NCBI GenBank assembly: GCA_023853785.1
Contig: JAJIRX010000904.1
Span: 1-64,000 of the forward strand
From: Psilocybe azurescens
Lineage: Eukaryota > Basidiomycota > Agaricomycetes > Agaricales > Agrocybaceae
Length of the DNA: 64,000 bases
Direction: 5' to 3'
A program made the position numbers and the translations under genes. The notes below the pieces were generated by a model. That model had not been told where the DNA came from. It searched no databases and worked only from the letters and a program-made list of their open reading frames with translations. This document shows, piece by piece, positions 53,738 to 64,000 of the stretch (its first letter is position 1; each line of letters opens with the position of its first letter).

Positions 53738-55617
53738 AGTCTTCATCCTCAATTGCATCCTCTTCAATTTCATCAGCTTTGAGCATCTCCAAGGCTGTCT
53801 TTAAGCCCCTGCTTGTGTCTTGATTGCACCCAATCAAGATTGAGTCTGAATTAGGGAACACAATTTGATCCCACTCCCTGAAGACATTGAAAACACTCTT
53901 CCTCTTCTCCTGAAGTCCTATCACCAGGATTTCAAGGTATTCTGCGAAGTCTTTTCATAGTTGATACTGGTATTAGTGCCCACACTTTGAAGAAAGTCAT
54001 CAGAAGAAAGGGCCCAGTGAGACTGATAAAGCTTGTAAGTGGAATTGTCAAGTTAAAATAATTAATGTATAGCACATACCAATACTACAGAGCCAGCTAT
54101 AGCTCCTGGTGTTGTGTGTTGGATGCTGTGTTTTGAGCCATGGTATCTGTCTTTGGATTTGACAGAATTCCATTCATTGCCTCCTTGGCTGTGGTTGGAC
54201 CCCAGATGATAGCAAGAAAGACCTTAATTTATTAATTGTCAGTAATTTACAATGTTGATCAAATAGCCATATAACTCACCCAAATAAGAATGGGGTTCAG
54301 AAAGGCTGTTTTGATATTATATGTAAGACTTTGAGTTATCTTTGTGAAGGATTTCCACATTGACACTTGAGTACAATCCAGATCCATGGCCATCATCCAC
54401 CCATCCAATGTGCTCTCGGAATTTCTCCTTTTGTATATTGGCATGAAGCATATCAGTGTCAGATACACCAAAAAGTGTAGCACAGTGATGTTGGAGCTGA
54501 GTGGCTGTATTTGAGTGCTGAGACTTCATGCTTTTTGTAAACTGATGATTGTAGACAGGCTCAGTAGAGATACTATGCCTTAATCAAAGTATTGACTCAC
54601 TGCTTTTGCAATCCAAGCTTCAGATGATATTTCGCTGAATAAATGGGGTCCTAAAACCTGCTTGATCTCCTGAAGTTGTCCTTGAACCCTACTGTCTTCA
54701 TTCTCAAAGTGCTTTGCTTCATTTGAATTTGGGTCATATTCCACCTTGAAGGTCCCAGCTCCAAGCCAAAGCCATAGAGAATACAGGATGACAAACTGGT
54801 GGCCAGCATTGATGACCTGGGTTTTCTCAGTTTCCCTTTGTAGTTGCCAGACTCCTTGTTATTTGTTTGACTTTGTTTTAGTGGTGGGGATTCAGTATCA
54901 GAGCCGTCTTCATCCCAATTTGTAATATCTGTGAGCTTTTGTTGTAGTTCTTGTGCTTCAGCCTGAGCATTATTCTTTTTGAGCTCAAAGTGGTGAGCAA
55001 CCTATTGTAATTCATGGTCACATGTTAAGCTAACACATTATTTAACGGTCAATCATACCTTGACCAATTTTGATGGACTAGTTGTGATGCTCAGGGTGTC
55101 AGGGTTTCCCCTATCTACTCTTATTTTCATCACTTGATTATCTTTTATCTTTTATCTTATCATTCATCATTCATCTTATCTTTTATCTTTCTTAATATTT
55201 TGATCATTCCAGAAGTTTCCACCATCACTCCTTTTATTATTCATCATGATCCTGTTTATTACTCATCATTACACATCATTTTCTTCTTTATTATTCATCA
55301 TGGTTTTTCTTATTACTCATCATGGAATCTTGCTTAGTCAGTCATCTCTAGAGTAGTATAAATACTGCATGTTTTGTAGGCAGATCCCCAGCTTCAATCT
55401 CTTAGGATTTCCACTATCATTGGTGTGAACCTTCAGATCATTGATTCCTCATAAGTCTATCCTCTGCTCTCTCTTCATCCTCTGCTCTTACTCTCTTGCT
55501 TGTCTTTGTTGGTGGCCTTGTCACACTGATTTTAGTGTTGCCCTGACACAGGGCAATCTCAGGAGATGGGGATTGATCCTCTGGTTGTGGATGAGCTTGC
55601 TGGGAAGGGGGAGACAT
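53738..55617 (-). pseudogene. Plavaka-element companion ORF, multi-exon
   Basis: Minus strand. ATG at 55617 (MSPPSQQAHPQPEDQ, then EIAL), split by a solo LTR. It resumes SITTSPSKLVK to a GTATG donor near 55060. Next come HFELKKNNAQAEAQELQQKL, TDITNWDEDGSDTESP, then about 54780-54600 GAGTFKVEYDPNS and QGQLQEIKQVLGP. About 54530-54300 reads LQHHCATLFGVSDTDMLHAN, FREHIGWVDDGHG. Then come AIIWGPTTAKEAMN, HTTPGAIAGSVVL, WALSSDDFLQSVGTNTSINY and VFNVFREWDQIVFPNSDS, with an acidic end at 53738. I remember this protein from many agaric genomes beside transposases; no known activity. Several stops. Confidence 0.6.
55097..55548. mobile_element. solo LTR, third family, 452 bp
   Basis: TGTCAGGGTTTCC...TTGCCCTGACA with 8-bp inverted ends TGTCAGGG/CCCTGACA, between CAGGG (55092-55096) and CAGGG (55549-55553). 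A TATAAATAC box at about 55357 suggests plus orientation. Inserted in exon 1 of the companion ORF; deleting it plus one CAGGG restores the frame (EIAL/SITTS). Confidence 0.93.
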
Positions 55618-55845
55618 TCTTGTAATGAAAAAATTGAAATAGCAAGTTGGATGTTAAATGAAATATATTAGTGAAAATAAGCTTTGTCAACTTGAAGGCT
55701 TTTGAAGTTTTCCTCAAACACGCTCCACATGATGATGTTCAATCAAAGTCCTTTACAAACACATGCCCCACATGATGACATTTTGAGATCCCGACTTCAA
55801 ATGTCCTGATTCCTTGAACATTGTTGGCTACTAAGAATAATTAAC

Positions 55846-58800
55846 ATGGCTCAGAACTCTCATAGAAAACTTAGTACTATTAAGCAGGTTGGAAAAACAC
55901 ATCGTTATTGTTGCTATTGCAAAGCCAACCATGATGGATGTGGATTTGACAAGCATAAAGCTGCTTACAAGATAATATGGCAGCTACAGTGTTGACAGAA
56001 TGATCCTGTAATGCCTCAATCTTTGGCAAATTTCAATGAGCCAACAAAAGCAGAGAGGATTATCGACTCCTCAGTTCCCATGGAGGTAAATTTTCTAAAT
56101 TCTTTTGCTATATACCATTATGAGCTTATAAATTTTTTCAAAAAATCTGTAGGATGGACTTGATGAAGTTGAAAGTGATTTTGTAATTCCTGAATGTTTA
56201 GATGGAGGAGAGTCATCAGGACAGCTGTTCCAACAGCTGAAGGATGTAAATATCAAATATAATTTTTGTCATGTGTACTTTCTAATCTTTAATTAGCCTC
56301 TAGCTCAGCCAATGATGTTTATGGACTGCATCTCCCAGAAGCCTACATTAAGATTGTCCCTCATCCCCACAGTTCCAAACCCAATGTGACTATTGTCCCT
56401 CTTACATCAAACAATACATCCTCTTCTTCATCTCAGGTATCCAGAACTTTTATTCCTCCCATTGAGAGTCGACCTTGGGCACCATTTAGAACACTTGCCA
56501 ATTTTGAATATATGGAAACAGCTGTAAAAGGCTTACTTTCAGAAGATCTTGTGAATAAGCAATCGGCCGGATTCAATGCAAATTGGTCCATTGGAGGAAG
56601 TCATCTGACCATTCATACCTACAAAGACATGCAAGAATCTCTCACAAAAGCGAGGCAGTATGGTGTACAGGTGAGTTGTAAAATTTGGTGGTTTTCATTG
56701 TAAACTCAATTCCATGTCAGTTTAAACAAGATAAAGTGTCTGGCATTTATTGTGGAGAGCAGTTGGAATTTGAATTCCAATATTGTGATCCTTGGGAGTA
56801 TATTCTCAATCTTATCCATGATAAATCCCTGGCATCTGTCAGCTGCTGGAACTCTGTTTGCAAAATATACTGTTGTGGGCCAGAAAATTGTGAGGAACAT
56901 ATTATTGATGAACCAAATACAGTGGATACCTGGTGGGAAGTTGATGTAAGTGTTGGTAATAATCAATCTGAGGAAGAGTTCATGTGTTAACTAATAGTGA
57001 CATTGTACCAGTCCTCACTTCTGGAAAATGGCCCATATCCACACTGCTATCTTCCACTCTATTTTTGGCTTGATAAGAGGCTAGTGACACATCGGGTTAA
57101 GACATATCCAATGATTCCTCATGCAGCTTGGCTCCCAAGAAATATCTGGAATGCATCTGGGAATGGCAGTGGAATTCTGTTAGGCTACATGCCAATTGTA
57201 AGTTATTCAGAACTTGAGGTCTTAAGGCAAGATTGAATACTTACAATGGATAATAAGATTGAGGATCCAGCACATCCAACTGCTCGTAGTGCTAATGAAT
57301 CATTGTAATTTGCCCAGTTTAAACATGGAATCTATCAAAAATTCTTTCCTGTGTTTTTGCATCTCTGGGTCAACACTCGCAACTTGGTGAAACCCATTTT
57401 TGTAATGATGATGTAACCCAGATTCTTTACCCTGGGATCCTCATTGAATCACAGGATAGAGAAGAGACTTCATATTTTTGTGCATGTTGAGCTGCAAGTG
57501 CATATTATCCATGTCCAAAATGCTTAGTACACCGATCAGAGCTTCACTACATCACCAGGTCCTTTGAACTGAGGACATTTGACTCTATGTGTTCTGTTGT
57601 GGAGCATGCTTCACATGCAACTTCAAAGACCACCAAGGAGCAGATCCTTCAGGACCATGGGTTGCATGATGTAAAAGTATGTTAAATTCCAAAAATCATT
57701 TTTTTTATTGCAACTAAACGTTTTAGCACTTTCTGTGGGACTTTCAGTTCTCTGATCCCTACACAGCATGCTCATATGACACATTATATTCGGATGATGT
57801 CAGAAAATGGGGAAGCATATCTGGGATCTTGTTCTCAAGATTTTTAAGAAAAACAAGAGTCTAGGGCAATTAACTTGAAGTAAGTTTTGATATGTATAAT
57901 GCCTGATGGAACTTTTGTCTGATATCTTTTGTGGATACAGCATGAGCAAATTTCCATACTGGAACAATTTGAAGCACTTCAACCATGTTGCTACTGTTTC
58001 TTTTACCAATGGACAAAGTTTTTATGATATTTTAAAGGTAAATCTCACTTTTTTATATTGAGGTACGCATAATAATGTGATACCCTTGTTGCATTCAGTG
58101 CATACTTCCATGCATCGTGCAACTTCTTCCTCAAAACTCACCACTTGTCCACACTATTTGAGCCTATCAATGTTATCGAATAATGATTGGGCTGTGATAC
58201 ATGACTGACCAATGGTTCAAGCACCTAGCAGAATTGATTGGAAAGTATGAAATTTTTCTCAGTAAGCGACAGAGCTCTCAATTGGGGCTCATCTATATAT
58301 TAATACTTCTTTTACCCCATCAGAAAGTGACAAAGGAATATGGGAAGAATTTTCAATTTCCCAAGCAGCATTGGATATCCCATGTTGCCTTGGATATACA
58401 GCAGAAAGGGACCACCAATAATATGTCCACACATCCAGGGAGGGATTCCAACAAGAAGCAGCTGAGGCATATAAGCAGACAAATAAGAAGAAAGCTGAGA
58501 AACAGGTATGCCTATTACTTGTATCAATAAATTAGACTCTCATTTGTGCAACCTAGATGTCCAGAATTGATGAAAACCAAGAGGCGATTGTGCTCATCCG
58601 CATGGCTATTGACAATGACAACAGGGCACAAAGCTTGCAATCTTATGCTGAAGATAGCATGACCAAGCCCCCAGAAGAACCTGAATCATACATTCCTGAG
58701 GAGCACTGGATTTTTGGCTCACATAATGGGACTCAATTGGATTCCTGAGAATTAGAGAAAACTTTTGCACCAATCAATCATGATTTTATTTCTTTTGATC

Positions 58801-59345
58801 AACATCTTTGATCTTTCATCACAAACAATTTTCCTGGGGAAGCTCCTTGTTATGAGGATCTGATTTATGTGTGTCCTCATTTTATGATTCCTACCCTCCT
58901 CTAAATCTGATTTAATGGACAGGTTCAACCATTTAAATGTCTTTACATCAGTTATCAATCTGTGGAAGACTGGACAGAGGCTTGTGATATCTTGTGCTGA
59001 AATCCAGATTTTCATGAGCGCAAAAGATATGACTGTGTTATTGACGATGACAATGGCCCTGGAACCACAGTTGCCTGCCTTTGTTTGTTATTGTGGTGTC
59101 GGTTACCCTCTGGCAAAGTGGTTGATATGGCACTAGTGCATGCTTTCAATTGAAACAAGTGGAGACCATTTACAATGTGGGACAATTGTCAAATATATGC
59201 TGAGACACAGGACTCCTCATTTTGTTAATGGATTATGTTGTCCGAGGAGCACTTCTTTGTCCTTTTTTGATTTTGATACAAAATTTCACTATCTTATAGA
59301 CACTGTCAATGGAGATATGCTCCTATGTGTAAATAATTGGTTGTA
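55846..59345 (+). pseudogene. Plavaka-type (EnSpm/CACTA-like) transposase, decayed, multi-exon
   Basis: Start region MAQNSHRKLSTIKQVGKTHR with HRYCCYCKANHDGCGFDKHK (zinc-finger like). Then RPWAPFRTLANFEYMETAVK (56460-), FKQDKVSGIYCGEQLEFEFQ, CDPWEYILNLIHD, HCYLPLYFWLDKRLVTHRVK, NASGNGSGILLGYMPIV (57010-57200), AASAYYPCPKCLVHRSELHY, HFLWDFQFSDPYTACSYDTL and FPYWNNLKHF. Later FPKQHWISHVALDIQQKGTT and MSRIDENQEAIVLIRMAIDN (58557-), ending HYLIDTVNGDMLLCVNN at 59345. Block order matches basidiomycete Plavaka transposases. Introns with GTA...AG ends are visible (near 56090, 56250, 57680, 58030, 58510), plus many stops and shifts. It diverges from the companion ORF, with starts about 230 bp apart. 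Confidence 0.8.
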
Positions 59346-60560
59346 ATAGGACAGCATTTGTTTTTGGCCTGATATTCCTGTTGCTAGTTTACATGCAGTG
59401 ATCTAAGCTAATCTTTTATGATATTCCTCCCTCCCAACACAGTCAACAGAGATATGCTCTTATATGTGAATAATTGGTTATAACGGGCTAGCATATGTTT
59501 TATGCCTGCATCAGGAAAAAGAAAAATGCCCAGTAGAATGTCACTTAAGCTATGTAGCACTGGTAGAAATTGGCCTTTGCAGTAGCTCCAGTAGCTCCAG
59601 TAGCACTCAGTAGTTCTGGTGCATATATACATAGAGCCCAGTAGCTCACACTCTGAGCTCCAGTAGCTCCAGTAGCACTCAGTAGTCCTGATGCACATCT
59701 ACATAGAGCCCAGTAGCTCTGGCACAGGTCTACTGAGTGCTCAGTAGCTCACACTCAGAGCTACATAGATCCTGTAGCTCTATATAGACTCTAGTCAATG
59801 CTACCAACACTATATAACTCATAGTCTATGCTACCAATACACAGTATTTCCACATAAGTGTTGTATAGGCTACATAGATTATGCAATAAACAATTTCAGC
59901 TTAGTAGGGTTACATAGTGATAGTTTCTTACTTTCAATTAAATCTTACTTAATCTTATTTTAAATTATTCATACCACCTCAAAGAACAGTTCAACCAAAA
60001 TTTCACACATGACACACACAATTTAATGAGAAACAAGAGCAAGAAATATATGGCTTTGAAAAGTTATAGATTCAATGTAAAAAAAAATTAGAGTCATGAT
60101 GGAAATGTATATACTGTGACATAATAGGGTGAGACAAAAACAAGTATAATGATATTGAATCATTGTCAAGTGAAAGTCCTCATGTGTCATACACAGGTCC
60201 AGTCAACAAGAATGGAAGGCAGCATCCTGTGTACAAAATTGACAGATAATGAACTCCTCTGCCTTGTTGAACACATTTTTCTTCAACTTCTGTAGAAGAG
60301 GTTAACTGCAAAGCTTTGATTTCCACCCCTCTGCTGTCAGAGGTTGGAAAGACCTCCTACAAATATGCTCAATATGCTTTATAAACCATTCTTCACTGTT
60401 CTCAGTCCATTCAATTCATGAGCAGCCATTGCCTATAAAAGCCTACACAGCAGGCAGAGAGAACCATAATTTAAGGCACATCTGAGAAGGTTGGTCTGGA
60501 AAAAAAGTTAGTTAAAAACTATAAGATATAACCATGATAAATTATTGGCCAGTTTGAAGA
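59346..60560. repeat. AT-rich region with AGTAGCTCC repeats
   Basis: 59578-59870 holds ~88-bp tandem units of CAGTAGCTCCAGTAGCACTC, CATAGAGCCCAGTAGCTC and similar AGCT-centred words. 59870-60560 shows nothing I can support. Confidence 0.6.
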
Positions 60561-60562
60561 AG

Positions 60563-60990
60563 GTTTTTACACTGCCCCACATGTACCAAGCAGAAAATAT
60601 ACTGACCTAATATTCACATGATGATTTAATTGCAGACACATTGCCCTCAATTTTCTGATTATTTTGATATATAATATGTGGGTATAGCTTGAGAGGAAGT
60701 GCTAGGATATATTATTGGTATTGAAAACAAGGGTATATAATTCATTAAATGTGGTGGATAGCACAAGCAGTGATGGTGCATTTGGTAGAGCATGTGTAGA
60801 ATTATTATGTGTAAAGCTGTTGGTTCAATTCCTGTTGAGTGTATTTTATCATGTGACTTTAATGTATTAGCATTCTCTTGTGAACTGAGTATATATTCTG
60901 AGCAATTCTGACTAGATTTCAATTGGGACCAACTTGGAAATTTTCTGATAAAACTAGGAAGTAACAACCAGTACCTGTGGGACAGTGTAA
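60563..60990 (+). mobile_element. S: 0.43-kb TIR element with the best tRNA-like core
   Basis: Left TTTTTACACTGCCCCACATG and right, inverted, TATTTACACTGTCCCACAGG. The middle (60640-60860) matches the U and Y interiors. It holds an A-box TGGTGCATTTGGTAGAGCAT at 60774 and a perfect B-box GGTTCAATTCC at 60822 (48 bp between starts). No coding. Confidence 0.75.
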
Positions 60991-60999
60991 ATACTGCAG

Positions 61000-62400
61000 A
61001 TATATATAGACACAAGTGGCAGATATGTAGCCACCCACAGTATTTTGGTAGTTATGTGTGATGGCTACCAAAGCTGTATAGTGACATATGACAGTTACTG
61101 GGGCTATGTAGTCACACAGAGAATCTACTGGTGCTACTGGGACTACAGTAGCTGTCACATGTGACTACCAGGTGCTACAGCAAGGGGGATGTGCAATCCA
61201 GCTACCAGTTCTACTGGGGCTACATAGCACTACTGCAGATATTTTTTTTTCCTGATGTGACATTCCTGCCAGACATTTACATGAGGTGATCTAAGCTAAT
61301 ATGTCTCCCTCTCAAAGCTGGACAAGACTTATAACAGTTATCAGTAGGTGATCTGACGTGATAAGGGTCTGATATGCTTTGCAGAGGGCACCTTTTGAGT
61401 ATTGATCAGGCACTCATCTTCTATATAAGCGCCTATGATCCCCTGATCACCATGCTGATATGGCAGACTGTAAAAACTGATCAGGTCATATAATTTCATC
61501 AGCTGCCTAAGCTGCTGATATGCTGATTTGGATTTTTCTGACATGTATATTGAGCAATATAGCTGATGTGAGAGCCTATTATTAAGGTATGTGTGCTTTA
61601 GCCTTCATTATGTCTTGATGGGTCTCTTATCAGATGTAAGGTTGTGTTAGTGTATATACGGAAGTTCACCAACAACATGTCACTGGTCTATTAATGGCAC
61701 AGACAGTAACCAACTCTGCAAGGAACCAGTGCAGGAGAAAACACAGATTGTGAATAGATGAACAATAGGTCGAAGGTGTGAACTGAGAAGAAGCTAGAGA
61801 AAGGCTGGAAACTCATCATGAACTGCTTCTCCTCAGCATAGAAATCTTTGTCTATTGAACTTCAACGCCAATATGGGCAAGCTGCAGTTTATCTCTGAAT
61901 CTCACTCTGCATCATGACATGCACTAGGGATCCTTGCACTGTGACATTAGGAGATTCGACGAGGTTGATTCAAAGGCATACGCCCTTCTTTCTGTCCAAT
62001 AATCCTTTTCTAAAGTTCCAAAAGAAACACTTTAGATGAGGCTACTTTCCATTGGCACCCAAAGGCAGGCATGCACTGCTCAGGGGAGGCACTGTATTGA
62101 ATTAGTTGTACCCCAACCTCTTATGGGAAGCATGGGGAGGTAAAATGATCATCCGATTTCCAACTTGCATTATCCGTGCAACATTTCCATTCATTCTTAC
62201 TAAGTTTCTTGCTCTGTCTATTGTAAGCCTGGCCTTCCCCTGTCTCACCCCTTGCCCATCGTCCGCATACGCAACTGAGATCATGCTTATGTTCTTGATC
62301 ATCACCTAACACTGACATACAATTTTACATGCTTCCATACCTTCGTTCCTTGTCTCTTACCACATTGAACAAAGGTATGTATTTAGATTATTGTATTCGT
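61000..62400. other. AT-rich stretch with palindromic-word clusters, no gene
   Basis: 61010-61240 is rich in CTACTGG/GTAGTCACA/CAGTAGC words; 61330-61560 in CTGATCAGG/GATATGC/GATCACC words. These look like remnants of further word-type elements without clear ends. 61560-62400: nothing supported. Confidence 0.4.
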
Positions 62401-62404
62401 AGTT

Positions 62405-62632
62405 GTGTACTTTACCTCCACCCATATACTCCATCTGGAACATATCCAAGTGTTCAGAAAGTTATCTTTGATAGGTGGAGTTCAGGTGGACTCCAGATGG
62501 ACTCCAGATGGACTTCAAGCAATTCCACTTGAATCCAACTGGAGGCCAGGTGGAGGCCAGGTGGAATCCAGGTGGAGTCCAGGTGGAGTTCAATTAGAAT
62601 CCACCTGGACTCCATACCTGGGTAACAATATT
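62405..62632 (+). mobile_element. W3: short W-family MITE
   Basis: Left GTACTTTACCTCCACCCATA, body of GGTGGAATCCAGGTGGAGTC-type words, right CTCCATACCTGGGTAACAA, a damaged inverse of the left end. About 228 bp; mobilisable only by a W-type transposase (inference). Confidence 0.65.
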
Positions 62633-63039
62633 CCAGCTTAGGCCATCAGAGAGCAGACTTATTGAATTTCACAAAGTCCTGCTATAGCCAGATTTTAATT
62701 GGAATGTATTTTTTTAGAGTAAATTCATGTAAGAATGTATATATAATATATTAAAAACTATATACTACATTATTATCTACAATATTATCTACTAGCGAAG
62801 TTCATCACCACTGAAACATAAAAAAGAAATATATAAAAATATATAAAACAAAAGAAATAAAAGAAAAACATACAAAACAGACAGAAAAAGGAGGCGAGAG
62901 GGTACATAGTTGGTTCAAATAAATATAGAAGCACATGAACATGAAAAAAAAAAGAGAAAAACAAGATTAAAAAAAGAAAAAAAAGAAGAAAAAAAGGGGG
63001 CGAGAGGATGGCTGTGTCGCTCGTAGCCCCGCCCTGCAC

Positions 63040-63555
63040 GCATTGTCGTCGTTGTGGTGGCCTTCATACACATCGTGGTGGCCGTTGTATGCATCCGGCA
63101 TGTCCGTACATTGTGCTGTCGTGTCCGCTGCATCTGTTATACACGTTGTTGTTGTTGTTGTGGCTGTCGTACATGTCGTTGTCGTTGTCATACATGTCGC
63201 TGTCATTGTCGTGGCTGTCTCGTCGTTGTCGTACATGTTGCTGTCGTTGTCGTGGCTGTCGTCATGGCTGTCATACACGTTGTTGTTGTTGTACACGTCG
63301 TTGTCATCGTACACATCATTGTTGTTGTCGTGGCCATCATACGTGTTGTTGTCATTGTCGTTGTGGCCGTCGTATGCATTGTTGTCGTTGTTATTGTGGC
63401 CGTTGTACACATCGTGGTTGTGGTCGTCATGGCCGTTGTCATCGTTGTCGTGGCCGTTGTACGCATTGTTGTCATGGTCTGCGTACATGTTGGTGTTGTT
63501 GTCCGTATGTGTCCTGCGTGCCGTTGTACCCATCGTTGTACATACCGTACATACC

Positions 63556-63589
<34 letters not shown>

Positions 63590-63640
63590 GGCCTACACGA
63601 AAAAGAGGGGGGGGAGCAGTTAATGGCAGCAGCATATGGA
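63040..63640 (-). pseudogene. acidic/Asn-rich triplet-repeat exon, W-like
   Basis: Minus strand from a GTTGTTGTT-complement poly-Gln run (63555-63590 on plus) through DNNAYNGHDNDDNGHDDHNH and similar Asp/Asn/His/Tyr repeats to about 63210. Same triplet-phased style as 27090-27460 and 46530-47640. A poly-T/A tract lies at 62945-62995. Plus-strand frames here are shadows. Confidence 0.45.
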
Positions 63641-64000
63641 ATTCTGCGACTTACCTGGGGTTGCAACCTCATTCCTTGTTCCTTGTTCGCATTGCATCAC
63701 CTTGTTCCCCCTCATTCCGCGATTCGCCTCGCCTTGTTCCTCATTCTCCACCTGCCTCGTTCCGTCTTGTTCCGTACTCACCTCCCTTCGTTCGTGGGTG
63801 TCTGTTTGTTCTTCATCAGTCTCGGTTCGTTGCAATGCAATGCATGTCAGGTCGGGTTGCCATGGGCCTGGCTCTGACCGACGATGGTGAGGTGGGGGCA
63901 TGCACAACAGTGGCAGCAGGGTGGTGGTGGTCGGAGGAAGAGGTGGGGTGGTGGAAATAATAAACAGACCAACGTGGCATCAATAAGTCACATATGTGAT
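63641..64000 (-). repeat. GC-rich segment ending in block Q; runs off the window
   Basis: 63890-63990 carries GTGGTGGTCGGAGGAAGAGG, ACAGACCAACGTGGCATCAA (block Q), as at 47640 and 44130. By analogy a palindromic-word end and terminus should follow just beyond 64000. Confidence 0.5.

Noticed and set aside
59578..59760. A CRISPR-like array of AGTAGCTCC units
   Set aside because: Units are head-to-tail and degenerate, without constant repeats and unique spacers. The window is eukaryotic.
63008..63960. Plus-strand Cys/Val/His-rich frames up to 305 codons
   Set aside because: They are shadows of the minus-strand Asp/Asn triplet repeat; Cys-rich composition comes from TGT/TGC in the complement.

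Overview
The window looks like a transposon-saturated stretch of a basidiomycete (probably Agaricomycete) nuclear genome. It is AT-rich, lacks long host genes, has introns with GT...AG ends, and carries protein families typical of mushroom genomes: a KDZ transposase, a Plavaka-type transposase with its companion ORF, a Helitron Rep protein, a Tc1/mariner element, a chromodomain Ty3/gypsy retrotransposon and CxC5/CxC6 cysteine-cluster proteins. I cannot name the species. Nearly every coding region is interrupted or decayed.

Layout. 1-7.5 kb: AT-rich DNA with unidentified exon-like pieces on the minus strand. 7.7-13.0 kb: an LTR-like repeat (R1a), then a Helitron Rep fragment split by a complete 1.6-kb Tc1 element. 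13.0-23 kb: ends and deletion derivatives of a transposon superfamily with CTTTAC/CCCCAC-type termini (D1, U1, U2, D2), a solo LTR and several MITE-like units. 23.3-43.4 kb: one minus-strand KDZ transposase gene broken by three insertions: Y1 (1.2 kb), W (6.5 kb, carrying a CxC5/CxC6 protein) and a 10.07-kb gypsy element. The gypsy element itself holds a 3.1-kb TIR-bounded insert containing three MITEs. 43.9-51.2 kb: further superfamily ends, repeat R1b with a solo LTR, acidic low-complexity blocks, and Y2. 51.3-53.5 kb: a GPI1/PIG-Q-like fragment and a minisatellite. 53.7-59.3 kb: a divergent transposon gene pair (companion ORF on minus, Plavaka transposase on plus) with a solo LTR in the companion's first exon. 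59.4-64 kb: small palindromic-word elements and an acidic block cut off by the window edge.

Main result. The 6.5-kb element W (25748-32275) has long TIRs, hairpins near both ends and a 9-bp target duplication in phase with the KDZ reading frame. The CxC5/CxC6 protein it carries has a D...D...E-like C-terminal region and is the best candidate for its transposase. At this locus the CxC5/CxC6-KDZ association is therefore nesting, not partnership. Many other repeats here share W's terminal consensus, and several share its end layout (TIR, family-specific palindromic word, GC-rich acidic first exon).

Insertion order can be read from target duplications that restore the host frame. Premature stops in the gypsy and KDZ coding regions are mostly TGA where CGA (Arg) or TGG is expected. 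LTR ends that differ between copies at one dinucleotide also point to CpG-type C-to-T decay.
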